This document shows positions 52,093 to 62,493 of a stretch of 64,000 nt of DNA, in pieces; the first letter of the stretch is position 1, and each line of letters begins with the position of its first letter. The notes beneath the pieces were generated by a model. It searched no databases. It saw nothing but the letters and a program-made list of their open reading frames with translations, and was not told where the DNA came from. The stretch comes from Sipunculus nudus (lineage: Eukaryota > Annelida > Sipuncula > Golfingiida > Sipunculidae), in the NCBI GenBank assembly GCA_026874595.1, contig CM049322.1, forward strand, positions 42,148,340 through 42,212,339, read 5' to 3'. Made by a program: the position numbers and the translations under genes.

Positions 52093-55000
52093 TATTATTA
52101 TTATTATTATTATTATCATTATTATTATTATAATTGTAATTATAATTATTATTATAATTATTATTATTATTATCAGTATTAATACTATTATTAGTATTAG
52201 AAGTGTTATTAGTATTAGTAGTAGTAGTATTAAACAATAGTAAGGAACACTTTTAAACAGAGTCGTGTTCAATATATCCCTCGAATGATTTTGTTCAAAA
52301 CAAACGTAAAAATATAATGTTAATTACAAATTTTTAAACAAATTGAAAAAAAAAATGTGTGATGGCATTAATGTATTCACCTAACACCAGGGGGAGCTCG
52401 AATAAGGGATTATCGTCAATTCTCATGACCTTTCCATTTCCCAGGTCAAATCCACCATTTTGAAAACAGACGTCAGAGTGACAGATCCCGGAAAATAAGA
52501 CCTAGGAAAAGAACGGAGTTACAGTTCATCGACACTTAATGCGCAAGCCACTCGACCACGTGACCGGATCCGGGCCTGGACACTCAGAAGGTACAAAGCT
52601 CGGCTTCCTCCGCAGGCGACCCGCCCGTTCGGCCGGTCATTTTCTTTGGGTTTTCCGGTTTCCTTCACCTCCAGACTCCAGCGAACGCCACCACCAACCT
52701 AGCTGAGCCATGGAAAGTGCTTCCGTTTTTTTATAATAATTATTTTAATAATCCATGTAAAACAAATATGTTTATAACACGCAAACTGCACTTTCAGAGA
52801 GTCTTTATTAGTCAAGCCAAAATTTAAATTGCATTATGAACCTTATTTTACTGTATTGTTGTATATGAAAGGAGAAAGTTTTTTTTTTCAATATTTGTTT
52901 AATGAAAAATTATACAATACACATTTCACACATAATTGTACACAAACACATCAAAAACAATGTATACAAAGCATATTTCCAGGATATTATTCCAACTGTA
53001 CTTCAAATTTCAATCCTTGTAATTTGTACATGCAGTATATAATATATTCTAGTGGTCTTTGCAGGATATATTTCCCCCTTGCTTTTTCTTTAATACTAAA
53101 ACTACAATGCTACTGAATGTTATAAATGTTTCCTTATTTTTCCATTTTTTTTCTAAATGTGCAGTTATCATATATTTCTGTTTTGCTATTATATGTTCAA
53201 TTTTCTCTATATATTTCAATCTCCTTAAAAAAATCTGACATTAAATTGTTTGTTTTCTGATTGTATTCCTTTCTACTTTGATATACACACATTTATTAGA
53301 AGGTTGTTCTTAACTGGAAACATTCCATACAATACTGTGTTCAAGGTTAATGGTGGCATGATCACTCAATTTGATTTCATCCAATCCACAATTTTAAAAT
53401 ACAACTTTTTGTTACAAAACATTCATAACAAATGTGTTCCTTGGTCTCTAATTCTATGAAGCAATAAAGAATCGGTAACTATAAACTAACTTCCATTTGT
53501 ATAGTAAACTATTGGTTGGTAAATAGTTATGGAGTATTTTAAATAAGAATTCCCTTGAGTACATATCAAATGAGATTTTCTTGATGGCTCCAAAGCAACT
53601 CTCCCAGCTGATATTATCATCCTGTATTGTATGTCTTAACTTGACCAATGATGAGGGTGTGGTTGATTTTTTTCCCACCAATATATCATAAACACTTTTA
53701 GAAGACAAATATTGTATATTTGTAATACCCTTAGTTGTAATTATGATATGCTCCTCTGTTATACCTTCATCAGATTCAATTTCTTTGTCTCGTAATGATT
53801 TAAGCCAGTTACATGGTATTGCGGCTAATATGGATCACCATATGAGATAGACTCCTGTTCTAATATCTGGATATTTTTTTAATCAGTTCATACCATTTAA
53901 GTATTTTTTCCTTCATTTGATATAAAGTCTTTTACAAACCTTATTCCACATAAATCCAAATGTTTGCAATACACTGTCTTTTCTTCCACTCTAATCCACT
54001 TTTACCACATTTTTACCACATTAATTATGGTTGGTTCTTTTGAGACAAATTGTGACCAATCTTCCAAACATTGTTTATAAAAGCTTGGTATCTTAGATGG
54101 TATTCTATGGTATTCAAAGTTTGAAGACACATTGGTAACTCCACCATTTTCTCAAGATAAAACATCGGTACTGCTTTCCATGCATAAGCATTATTACATT
54201 GAATCGACCTTTTAATCCAAATTATTCTTTGAGTTTTCAGTCTGCTGGCTAAGTCTACAAAGTTTATACCACCTTTATGGTATGGTCCTATCAGTGTACT
54301 ATATCTGACCTTGAGTTTTTTTTCCTCTCCATACGAAATCTTTCATCATTGACATAACAATATCTATGACTGACTGAGGTGGTACATGCATTTTGCATAC
54401 ATATATTACTTTGGATAAAGCTAATGTTCTACAAATTTCTGCCCTCCCAAACAATGTTAAATTTCTACTTGACCACACATTAAAGATTTTTCTTCTCTTT
54501 TTCTCTCACATTATCAAAATTAAGTTTCCTACTTATATCTATATTATACGAGTGCCAGATGCCAAGAACTTTAATTGCTCCTTTTGTCCGGTTAACCTGC
54601 AACTGGTTCTAGTGTACTATGTTTACTTGCACCTATCCAGGCTGCCTCAGATTTATTATAATTGACATGCAGGGAATAAAATTGTGAAAACCAATTTATA
54701 GTGCTAATGAATTGTTCAAATGAAGCTGTGTTCCTGATGAAAAAAAGTTATGTCATCTGCAAAATGTGTCATTTTTAGTTTATATGCACCAACTTGGACT
54801 CCTTGGATATTTTTATTTATACGAACTTGATGTGTTAACACTTCCAAAACCAATATAAACAAATATGAGGATACTGGGTCTCCTTGTTTAGTACCCCTAG
54901 ATAACAAAAGGTATGGTGTTGTAAAATCATTGTTAATAACACAACTTTTCATGTTATTACGCAAAGTTTTTATCCAGTTAATGAACATTGGGCCAATGTC

Positions 55001-57093
55001 AAGTTTTATTAGAACACTTAAAATGAAGACCTGATCTAATGAGTCAAAAGCTGCTGTAAAGTCAGCTCCAAAGAAAATTGCTTCTTCCTGTTCTGTATCA
55101 CAATATTCCATCATATCACTGATTAAGCGAAACGAATTTCCAATATAGCGGCCTTGAATAAAAGAATTTTGATCTGAGTGGACCAATTTTTGAAAAAAAA
55201 AACCTTTCGCAATCGTGAAACTAGAATTTTATTTAACACCTAACAGTCAACATTTATTAAGCTTATTGGTCTCCAGGATTCTATATATCTTTTGTCCTTA
55301 CCCGGTTTTTTTTCTGAAAGCTTGATAACTATTTGTTTTTGGCTCTCTGATAACTCTCCTTAGTGAAACCCTTCATTTGAACAAGCAGTCATTTCCAAAC
55401 CTACTTCATTAAATATACTCATGTACAATTCTTTTGTTATTCCATCATTCCCTGGTGTTTTATTATTTGGCATACTTTTTAAAGATTCAAGTACCTCTGT
55501 GACAGTTATGTTACCTTCACGCGTCAATGCCTCATCCTCAGTTATTTCTGGTAACCCATAAATACCTTCCAAAAACTTATCATAATCCTCAGAGGTGACA
55601 TATGAAGATCTTGAAAACCTTTGCATATAGTATTTATGAATATGTGACATTATTTTGTTGTGATCCATTGTTTCTACAGACCCTACTATTAATTGTTTTA
55701 TAACTGTCAATTCATGATTTCTCTTTCAAGATTTAGGAAATATTTTGAACTGCGTTCACCCTGCTCATACCACTGAGCTCTGGATCTAACAATTATGTCC
55801 TCCTCTGTTATCTGATCATAACATTCTTCAAGTTTCTGCTTTAAATCTTTGTATTTTTCAATAATACTAATATCATTACACTCTCCAATATTGATCTCTA
55901 GCTGCTCCACTTCTTTTTCTAAACTTATCCGCTTTATTCTATTAGCTCTGCTTTTTCCTTTTGAGTATGCTATTGCAAATTTTCTTATATGATATTTTAA
56001 ATATTCCATTTTAAATGGTTTTATTATTCACATTTGTCTGAAAAGCTTCATGTTTCACTAATTGTATATAGTCTTTTAAATTGGTTATTAATAGGTTGTC
56101 TTCAGCTTATGAATTATTTAATTTCCAGTATGATGGCCCATTTTTTGGCATTTCAAAAGAACAGAGCCTAAGTAGTACTGCTGAATGGTCTGTTTCGACA
56201 CAAGGTATAATCTCACAGTTTGTAACATAGGGTTGCAAAGTTGCCGATATAAGAAAATAATCTAATCTACGTTGCGGTTAAGCAAAACCCTGAATCTCAA
56301 GTTGTGTGTTCTTCATGACCATATATGCATTTCCAACTTTGGAAACTTGGGACTACTGACAGAAGGTTTTCATCTGATTACTTTTAACCTAATTAAAATA
56401 ACTGATTAGCACATAAATATTAATAAAAACATTCGGTCAAGTTACAAATGCTAATTTTAAGCTTAGACAATACAGAGGGCAAAAAGGACAAAACGAACCT
56501 TTGATCACAACGTGTGCGGTAATTTGGATAGTGTTTTACAGGCCACGTAAACATCCATAATAAATTTATTGTATTGAGTTCAATTCAAATTATTGTTTCA
56601 ATTTGAATATCCATTCACACTTGTATTTAAATAACAATCGAAATTATACAATAATAATATTGAAACAAAGAATGTTTAACATCCCAGGGGTAATTATGTC
56701 TATGCATAAATTTAAACAGGTAAGTTACAATTGACAGACTCAAAAGAGAGATAAAGAATTTAAAATGTATAACGATAGTATAATATATTATATTTCACTT
56801 TCTAAATCGGCCCCATTGTAACTATATTGATCGCTCCAATGTGGCCTGCTTCAAACATCAAATGCGTGTGCCCAGTAATGTACTCTGACTTTACTAACCG
56901 AAGGTATTTTTGTTACTCCAACGTGATAAGGACATTAACATACTACCATATCAGGGGACAGGTATTTTCTTATGAAAAAATATATGACATTCAAGATATC
57001 ATTTTTAAAGCAATGCAACTCCTATTTGCCCTTTCTTTTCAATGGCCATCTGTTTTGAGCAACAATTGAAAAAAAAGGTATCGATTTATTTTA

Positions 57094-57170
<77 letters not shown>

Positions 57171-59023
57171 ATATGGGGTGTTTAGCTCACTCTGTTAGCT
57201 CATTTCAGCTTGGTACAAACATTTTCTTAGCGAAACTTTCCAACATACGACCTAACTTACTATCGCCGTTTATTATGGTTGTGTATGTGAACAATCTCTC
57301 CAGATGTGAATGTTTGAAATAAGAAACTCCGTAGTAAGAGGTCTGAACTTTTTCATACGCGACAACATCGAACAAGGATAAGTAATATGTGAGAATAATA
57401 AATAAATAAACAAAAACAGAAGAAACGCCCATTTGAAAGTTGAGGATTCTTGATTTGTGATGTTTCGCGGGAGGGGGGGGGGGGGGTAAACCAACGAAGA
57501 ACAGGGTTGAAATCAAACTTAAGATTAACATTCATTTTTCATAATTATTATTGAATCGTTATTCATTTGTCGCATGCGCCATTGTACATGGATATACGTG
57601 AGTATATCGAACACTTATTTAAGTATTGTAGTAATTCTGTTTAAATCTTAATTCAGAATAACAAAAATTTTCCCAAGGAGAACAATGTGGTAGCCTAGGA
57701 AATTTAACCTTTGGGGCCATTCAGAGAAAAAAAATCGGCAATAAAATTCTGAAAATGGGACTTTTTAAAACCTCCCGTAATTAACCATAGTACTTTAAGA
57801 CCATATTGAAACGAACCACCTTTTTTTTCATAATTGTTTATGATGATATTTACTTCTTTTAAATCAGTTTAAAGCAGAGTAAAAAAACTTAAAATTGATT
57901 ACATGTTTATCATCAATAGAAATTTGTGATAGTATTTTCTAAAAGGTTTAACATTCTATTTTCCCCTCTTTTTGGCGTGTTGTGTTCATTTCCTGTTGCA
58001 GGTTTATTCCCTATACCCACCGAAAGATGGCGCTAGGTATACCATGTGTACTCTTCACCCTAAATCACATGGATCGGGTTTGGAACTGCGGTTCTAAAGA
58101 AATAAACAAACAGACCACACTGCCAATGAGGAGAGCGACCGGGAATTGCTTTACCTTTGTCCCAGTTGGAAATATAAATATATGTCATCTTAAACCGATT
58201 ATTGTGAGCAGGCATTAACATAAAGCAACGCGGCTCTTGCAAGGGTGCCACATTTTAACTGGTCCCATCTCTAGTGCAGGGTTAAGGTATATTGTGCATA
58301 TGAATAAACCCTGCTGTCAGTGACGGTTTAAGCATGTTCATCCTGACACTTGACCGAACCACTGACCTACTTGAATGGTCATTAAAGGAAATGTGAACAC
58401 TATATGACTCTCGATCCTTTTGCTCTTGTTTCTTCTGTCAACATGCAACAATGGATTAATCACCAATTCATGCAGATGTAATTTACCCTTCTCAAGCGAA
58501 ATAGCTCGATTTCGACATGACATCGTGCTGTGTAAATGAATGTGGGCACGAAGTATCTCCCTTACATTGATAAATATAGACTTTCCGTGTGGACAATGTG
58601 AATGCCTTTAACTGACCGTTTATTGTGACGTCACGGCCGGGTACAGATTCGGTCCCTTACTGTTACTTCTGCACTGGTTGAGCCTATAACTTTGTGGATT
58701 TATTTAGTGTTATATTACTTTGTACTTTTTCCGTTGCTACTAATGACACATACATGGTCTTCCAGTATCATTTTATAAGCCGACAAGGGTCCGAAACAAG
58801 TTTTAAATCCCAACACCTAAAACATTATTTTTCGCACTGACGCTGTAATAATTTATAACAAAAAACCTATCGCACAATCAGTATCCATCACAATCATCGT
58901 GTTCCTGTCAGCCACACAAGGGCTTACCTTGATGATGGCTCCTCCTGGCGGTGGAGAAGGTATGGGCCTCTTGACAAGGACGAGAGGTTTAGCAAACGCC
59001 TGAATCTCAAGTCTTGTGTTCAT
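31970..59023 (-). CDS. Gene B: second zinc alcohol dehydrogenase gene, probably impaired
   Basis: Exons 10 to 2: 31970-32074, 32703-32852, 41564-41679, 42091-42154, 42527-42636, 45305-45465, 48994-49135, 51763-51813, 52381-52501. Joined with an intact upstream first exon (58928-59023 used here, or 61651-61746) they give one open frame of 371 codons plus TAA. Exon phases and lengths equal those of gene A, except exon 2, which is 12 nt longer. The zinc ligands (GICHSDV, LGHE, LPCSGIT; PGCGKCERCAAGNDVLCP) and GAGGLG are kept. All splice sites look normal except the exon 6 donor, which reads CTGAGT instead of GTGAGT (plus position 42526 is G where gene A has C). The exon 1 nearest to it (56281) is truncated by a LINE. 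Gene B may be a recent pseudogene or may use a cryptic donor; every exon is otherwise open. Confidence 0.75.
32870..33215. repeat. Tandem duplication, 173-bp unit, in intron 8 of gene B
   Basis: Units 32870-32986 onward to 33042 and 33043-33215 start at GACTCGTACAGGACATACAG and end at GCATGCATATCGAGCG. They differ by one T in a homopolymer. Gene A has one copy at about 6905-7060, so the duplication is specific to gene B and recent. Confidence 0.9.
33682..33829 (+). repeat. Left terminal inverted repeat of the 7.3-kb transposon
   Basis: Starts TGGGGACCG. Aligned by eye to the reverse complement of 40871-41005, with best agreement over the inner 60 bp ending CTAGGGGGCGCTTGG. Confidence 0.75.
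35156..40617 (+). pseudogene. Decayed transposon protein with CxxC fingers, DNLDHNP motif, HEEADTR region and Cys-rich tail
   Basis: Pieces in order: 35156-35415 (CVLCQK finger); 36516-36740 (LCLFCGKETSE finger, then AEGDLVAIEAKY); a stretch ending in TAA at about 36975; 36978-38147 (AALDNLDHNPSSRT, SFHGTGISIFQFPS, IPVLVVGQPLYTIEKTVKW); 38148-38564 after one stop (FFVMLGGLHIGMALWATMGD, ARYAHQITA-like HQITAVVLDILL); 38570-38911 after a frameshift (IRIDHAHEQANKRVKG, VITENPAILERW); 39066-39614; then NHEEADTRVLVHLLHVLQYS with TGDTDVVVILL near 39819-39930; and a tail at 40484-40617 with about ten cysteines in CSCTKTCSWCKCRK...CRRLCKCTC. I know this architecture from long proteins annotated as uncharacterized in many marine animal genomes. 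Numerous stops and shifts show the copy is dead. Confidence 0.75.
35420..36515. other. Non-coding gap inside the transposon gene
   Basis: Lies between the first and second zinc-finger pieces. Only short broken frames are seen, plus a (TA)n run at 36164-36183. It may be an intron of the transposon gene or a later insertion; near 35560-35620 the phrase TTTGCATAT occurs twice. Confidence 0.4.
40871..41005 (-). repeat. Right terminal inverted repeat of the 7.3-kb transposon
   Basis: Its reverse complement starts GTGGGGGACCCC and pairs with the left repeat. Beyond it the sequence resumes collinearity with gene A (ACCTTAAAATCTGTAACCCTAA at 41010 and at 7513). Confidence 0.75.
41239..41370. repeat. 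Palindromic minisatellite in intron 8 of gene B
   Basis: Repeated words ATCTCGTGGAAACGAGA, ATCGCGTTCGAACGAGATAA, TCGCGTGGCCACGAGATG and TATCGCGTGGCCACGCGATA. Each is nearly self-complementary. The homologous array in gene A is at 7741-7862. Confidence 0.8.
41692..41781. repeat. (CA)n(TA)n microsatellite, intron 7 of gene B
   Basis: CA run of about 40 bp followed by a TA run of about 50 bp, just upstream of exon 8 in gene sense; orthologous in position to the TA run at 8886 in gene A. Confidence 0.9.
42637..44405. other. Intron 5 of gene B, unannotated part
   Basis: AT-rich, with poly-G at 44060-44082. A short direct repeat, ACCCCTAATGTAATAATTAT (about 43549 and 43621), is present. No exon or element ends recognised. 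Confidence 0.45.
44406..45043. repeat. Tandem duplication, 319-bp unit, in intron 5 of gene B
   Basis: Units 44406-44724 and 44725-45043 start GCGTGATCTTTTTTTATG and end TTAGGTTCTGTTATG. Only a few substitutions were seen (for example CATTCCGCTG against CATTCTGCTG), so the duplication is recent. Gene A lacks it. Confidence 0.9.
46376..46449. repeat. (TA)n microsatellite
   Basis: TA run of about 70 bp shortly before the LTR-like segment in intron 4 of gene B. Confidence 0.9.
46494..47271 (+). mobile_element. Solo-LTR-like segment in intron 4 of gene B, related to 24070-24654
   Basis: Contains a TATA box, GCTATAAATAGGGGCTGTG, at about 46667-46685. Downstream phrases TGCCTTTGGGATTTGCCTG, ACTTCACTTCTGGATTACA and GACAGTTGTGGTATCCAG match the minus-strand segment at 24070-24654. 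It ends near GGTTCCGTAACA before (TA)n(TG)n. No protease, reverse transcriptase or second LTR is visible. The left end is uncertain; TG/CA termini are not fully resolved. Confidence 0.5.
47272..48993. other. Rest of intron 4 of gene B
   Basis: Starts with (TA)n(GT)n at 47273-47312. The remainder is AT-rich, then GC-richer at 48840-48960 with repeated GTCCGAC/GTCGGAC words (ACCTGTCCGACT also near 47430), possibly remnants of an inverted-repeat element. No exon seen. Confidence 0.4.
49290..49550 (-). mobile_element. tRNA-derived SINE in intron 3 of gene B
   Basis: The minus strand reads GGTAACCGTGGTTTAGGGGC (A-box region), then GGTCGTAAGTCCGAATCAC (B-box-like), then a body with GTTAGCGCTCTACAGGCTTAATAGG and CGTGTTTCACTCACAAACG. 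The body matches the SINE at 30220-30500. It lies directly before the pogo-like element. Confidence 0.6.
49557..51591. mobile_element. Pogo/Tigger-like element ends with a nested GC-rich insert
   Basis: Left end TA|CAGTGAAACGCCTACTTGCG, then GGACAACTCAGTAAGGCGG. The reverse complement of the right end is TA|GAGTGAAGCTCCTCTAAG, then CCGGACACCC...GGACAA. Both ends are flanked by TA, the usual Tc1/mariner/pogo target duplication. No intact transposase is seen; most of the interior is the nested element at 50084-51135. The insertion is in intron 3 of gene B and has no counterpart in gene A. Confidence 0.65.
50084..51135. mobile_element. Nested GC-rich MITE-like element with TAAAGCC ends
   Basis: The left end TAAAGCCTTGCTCCCAACCC and the reverse complement of the right end TAAAGCCCCGGTCACAACCC agree, and both continue GCCGTAC/ACCGTGC. 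The interior is far richer in C+G than the host and packed with GTACG/CGTAC words. Open frames exist on both strands but none has a recognisable domain. Target duplication is unresolved, so the superfamily is left open. Confidence 0.6.
51987..52236. repeat. (TTA)n/(GTA)n/(AAT)n array, intron 2 of gene B
   Basis: Triplet repeats, including an AAT block followed by an ATT block that can pair as an inverted repeat. Same intron position as the array at 14610-14946. Confidence 0.9.
52545..52725 (+). mobile_element. SINE fragment in intron 1 of gene B
   Basis: Contains GACCCGCCCGTTCGGCCGG (B-box-like, damaged), followed by TTTGGGTTTTCCGGTTTCC and CCTCCAGACTCCAGCGAACG. The latter is typical of a conserved central region in several invertebrate tRNA-SINEs. 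It occupies the same relative location as the SINE at 15285 in gene A. Confidence 0.5.
52879..56280 (-). mobile_element. L1/Tx1-like LINE, 5'-truncated, inserted into exon 1/intron 1 of gene B
   Basis: On the plus strand the element begins with a T homopolymer (its 3' poly-A) at 52879 and ends at 56280, directly against the coding sequence of an exon 1 copy. Reverse transcriptase and the C-terminal end of the endonuclease are recognisable on the minus strand. Compared with gene A, about 590 bp between the equivalents of 15585 and 16178 is missing, including the exon 1 donor. The insertion therefore came with a deletion or landed on a rearranged unit. Confidence 0.8.
53454..56277 (-). pseudogene. 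Broken ORF2 of the L1/Tx1-like LINE
   Basis: From 5' to 3': the end of the endonuclease at 56107-56277 (RRLDYFLIS, VETDHSAVLLRL, NGPSYWKLNNS); 55707-56009 (EYLKYHIRKFAIAYSKGKSR, RAQWYEQGERSSKYFLNLE); 55360-55710 (NNKTPGNDGITKELY); 54716-55186 (NSFIQGRYIGNSFRLISDM, DFTAAFDSLD, GTKQGDPVSSYLFILVLEVL, FADDITFF); 53454-53708 (FKILHNYLPTNSLLYKWKLV). The order and motifs fit the L1/Tx1 branch. Several stops and frameshifts separate the pieces, so it cannot mobilise itself. Confidence 0.8.
56281..56316 (-). pseudogene. Truncated exon 1 copy of the alcohol dehydrogenase at the LINE junction
   Basis: The ATG at 56314-56316 opens MKNTQLEIQGFA, matching MNTRLEIQAFA of the intact copies, and the sequence then breaks into LINE sequence. 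The remaining 20 codons and the splice donor are gone. Upstream sequence continues as a normal exon 1 unit (compare 59024 onward). Confidence 0.8.
57096..57166. repeat. (TA)n microsatellite in first exon 1 unit
   Basis: TA run with one CA interruption, at the same unit position as the run at 59815-59879. Confidence 0.9.
58928..59023 (-). CDS. Intact first coding exon (copy C) of the alcohol dehydrogenase
   Basis: Encodes MNTRLEIQAFAKPLVLVKRP then IPSPPPGGAIIK, with donor AAG/gtaagc in phase 0. A second ATG directly upstream (59024-59026) would add one Met. It is the nearest complete first exon to gene B exons 2-10 and could replace the truncated one by splicing across the LINE to 52501. Only the final Ile-Ile-Lys differs from copy D (Ile-Val-Lys). 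Confidence 0.7.
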
Positions 59024-59812
59024 CATGACCATATATGTATTTCCAACTTCGGAAACTTGGGATTACTGACAGAAGGTTTTCATCTGATTAGTTTTAACCA
59101 AATTAAAATAACTGATTAGCACATGACTATTAATAAAAACATTCGATCTAGTTATAAATGCTGATTTTAAGCTTAGACAAAACAGAGGGCAAAAAGGACA
59201 AAACGAACCTTTGATCACAATGTAACGTGTGCGGTAATTTGGATAGTGCTTTACAGGCCACGTAAACATCCATAATAAATTTATTGTATGGAGTTCAATT
59301 AAATTTAATGTTTCAATTTGAATATCCATTCACAATTGTATTTAGATAATAAGTGAAATTATACAATAATAATATTGAAACAAAGAATGTGTGACACCCC
59401 AGGGGTATAAATGTCTATGCACAAATTTCAACAGGTAAGCTACAATTGACAGACTCAAAAGAGAGATACTGAATTTAAAATATATAACGATAGTATAATA
59501 TATTATATTTCACTTTCAAAATCGGACCAATTGTAACTATATTGATCGCTCCAATGTGGCCTGCTTCAAACATCAAATGCGTGTGCCCTGTAATGTACTC
59601 TGACTTTACTAACCGAAGGTATTTTTGTTACTCCAACGTGATATAGCATAAGGACATGAACATACTACCATATCAAGGGTCAGGTATTTTCTTATGAAAA
59701 TATATATGACATTCAGGATAATATGGGTAAAGCAATGCAGCTCCTATATGCCCTTCTATTTCAATTGCCATCTGTGTTTCAGCAAGAATTTAAAAAAAAG
59801 TCTCGATTTATT

Positions 59813-59814
<2 letters not shown>

Positions 59815-59879
<65 letters not shown>
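59815..59879. repeat. (TA)n microsatellite in second exon 1 unit
   Basis: TA run of about 62 bp, conserved in position between units. Confidence 0.9.
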
Positions 59880-59882
<3 letters not shown>

Positions 59883-61650
59883 CAATAAGGGGTGTTTAGC
59901 TCACTCTGTTAGCTCATTTCAGCTTGGTACAAACATTTTCTTAGCGAAACTTTCCAACATACGACCTAACTTACTATCGCCGTTTATTATGGTTGTGTGT
60001 GTGAGCAAGCACTCCCGATGTGAATGTTTGAAATAAGAAACTCCGTAGTAAGAGGTCTGAACTTTTTCATACGCGACAACATCAGACAAGGAGAAGTAAT
60101 ATGTTAGAATAATAAATAAATACAGAAAAAAAAACAGAAGAAACACCCATTTGAAACTTGATTTGTGAATTTGAAACTTGAAGATTCTTGATTTGTGAAG
60201 TTTCGCAAGGGGTAAACCAATGAAAACAGGGATGAAATGAAACTTAAGATTAACATTCATTTTTCATAAATATTATTGAATCGTTATTTATATGTCGCGT
60301 GAGCCATTGTGCATGGATATACGTTAGTATATCGAACACTTATTTAAGTATTGTAGTAATTCTGTTTAACTCTTAATTCAGAATAACAAAAATTTTCCCA
60401 AGGAGAACAATGTGGTAGCCTAGGAAATTTAACATTTCGAGCCATTCAGAGAATAAATTCGGCAATAAGTTCTGCACATTGGACTTTGTGAAACCTCCCG
60501 TAATTAACCATTGTACGTTCAGACCATATTGAAACGAACCACATTTATTTTCATAATTGTTTATGATGATATTTACTTCTTTTAAATAAAATTAAAACAA
60601 AGTAAAAAATCTTAAAATTGATTGTGTTTATTATCAATAGAAATTTGTGATAATATTTTCTAAAAGGTTTAACGTTCTATTTTCCCCTCTTGTTGGCGTG
60701 TTGTGTTCATTTCCTCTTGCAGGTTTATTTCCTATACCCACCGATAGATGGCGCTAGGTATACCATGTGCACTCTGCACCCTAAATCACATGGATCGGGT
60801 TTGGAACTGCGGTTCTAAAGAAATAAACAAACAGACCACACTGCCAATGAGGAGAGCGACCGGGAATTGCTTTACCTTTGTCCCAGTTGGAAATATAAAT
60901 ATATGTCATCTTAAACCGATTATTGTGAGCAGGCATTAACAAAGCGGTTCTTGCAAGGGTGCCACATTTTAACTTTGCCCCGACTGGTCCCACCTCTAGT
61001 GCAGGGTTAAGGTATATTGTGCATATGAATAAACCCTGCTGTCAGTAACGGATTTAAGCATGTTCATCCTGACACTTGACCGAACCACTGACCCACTTGA
61101 ATGGTCAATAAAGGAAATGTGAACACCTTATGACTTTCGATCCCTTGGCTCTCGTTTCTTCTGTCAACATGCAACAATGGATTAACCAGCAATTCATCCA
61201 GATGTAATTTACACTTCTCAAGCGAAATAGCTCGATTTCGACATGAAATCGTGCTCTGTAAATGAATGTGGTCAGGGAGTTTCCCTAACAATCATAAATA
61301 TAGACTTTCCGTGTGGAGAATGTGAATGACTTTAAATGGCCCCTTTATTATGACGTCACATCCGGGTACAGATTCGGTCCCTCACTGTTACTTCTGCACT
61401 GGTTAAGCCTATAACTTTGTGGCTTTTATTTAGTTTTATATTACGTTGTACTTCCGTTGCTACTAATGACACATACATGTCCTCCAGTATTATTTTATAA
61501 CCCGAGAAGGGTCCGAAACCAGTTCTCAAGCCCAACATCTGAAACTTTATTTTATTACACCGAAGCTGTAATAATTTATAACAAAATACCGATCTCAGAA
61601 CCAGGATCCATCACAATCATCGTGTTCCCGCCAGACAAACTAGGGCTTAC

Positions 61651-61746
61651 CTTGACGATGGCTCCTCCTGGCGGTGGAGAAGGTATGGGTCTCTTGACAA
61701 GGACGAGAGGTTTAGCAAAAGCCTGAATCTCAAGTCTTGTGTTCAT
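61651..61746 (-). CDS. Intact first coding exon (copy D) of the alcohol dehydrogenase
   Basis: Same 32-residue peptide as copy A' (ending GGAIVK) with donor AAG/gtaagc in phase 0; ATG at 61744-61746. A TATA-like TTTATAAATAA lies about 105 bp upstream on the minus strand. Further upstream is the unit that carries the foldback hairpin. Confidence 0.7.
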
Positions 61747-61848
61747 CTTTACCATTTATGTATTTACAACTTGGTAAACTTGGGATTACTGACAGAAGGT
61801 TCTCATCTAATTAGTTTTAACCTAATTAAAATAACTGATTTGCACATT

Positions 61849-61860
61849 ATTATTTATAAA
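61849..61860 (-). promoter_or_regulatory. Candidate TATA box for exon 1 copy D
   Basis: The minus strand reads TTTATAAATAAT at roughly the distance from the ATG at which gene A and copy A' carry TATATAAATATT. Confidence 0.3.
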
Positions 61861-62493
61861 AAGATTCGATCTGGTTATATATGCTGATGTTATGCTTAGA
61901 CAATACAGACGGCAAAAAATAACAAAACGAACCTTTGATAACAACGTTTGCGGTAATATGGATAGTAATGTACAGGCTTCGTGAAAATCCATAATAGATG
62001 TATTGTTTCAATTTGAATATTCATTCAAAAATGTATTAAAATAACAAGTGAAATTATACAATAATAATACTGAAACAATGAAAGTTTGACATCCCATTGG
62101 TGTATATGGCTATGCATAAATTTTAACAGGTAAGTTACAATTGATAGATTTAAAAGAGAGACAAAGAATTTAAAATGTATAGCGATAGCAGAATATATTA
62201 TATTTCACTTTCAACATCGGCCCCATTGCAACTATATTGATCGCTCCGGTTTGGCCTACTTCATACATCAAATGTGTTAACATGCGTGTGCCCGGTAATG
62301 TAGTCTGACTTTTCGAACCGAATGTCTTTTTTTTGTAACTCTAACGTGATAAGGCATAAGAATATTTACATACTACCATATTAAGGAGAGATAATTTATT
62401 ATGAAAATATATATGTCATTAAAGATAATATGGTAAAAGTAATGCAAATCCTATGTGTTCTTTCATTTCAATGGCCATCTGTTTTTCAGTAAG

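Noticed and set aside
57982-58218. Conserved plus-strand open frame repeated at 60748-60939
   Set aside because: The two copies are almost identical in DNA as a result of the recent unit duplication; no sign of coding constraint and no splice signals.
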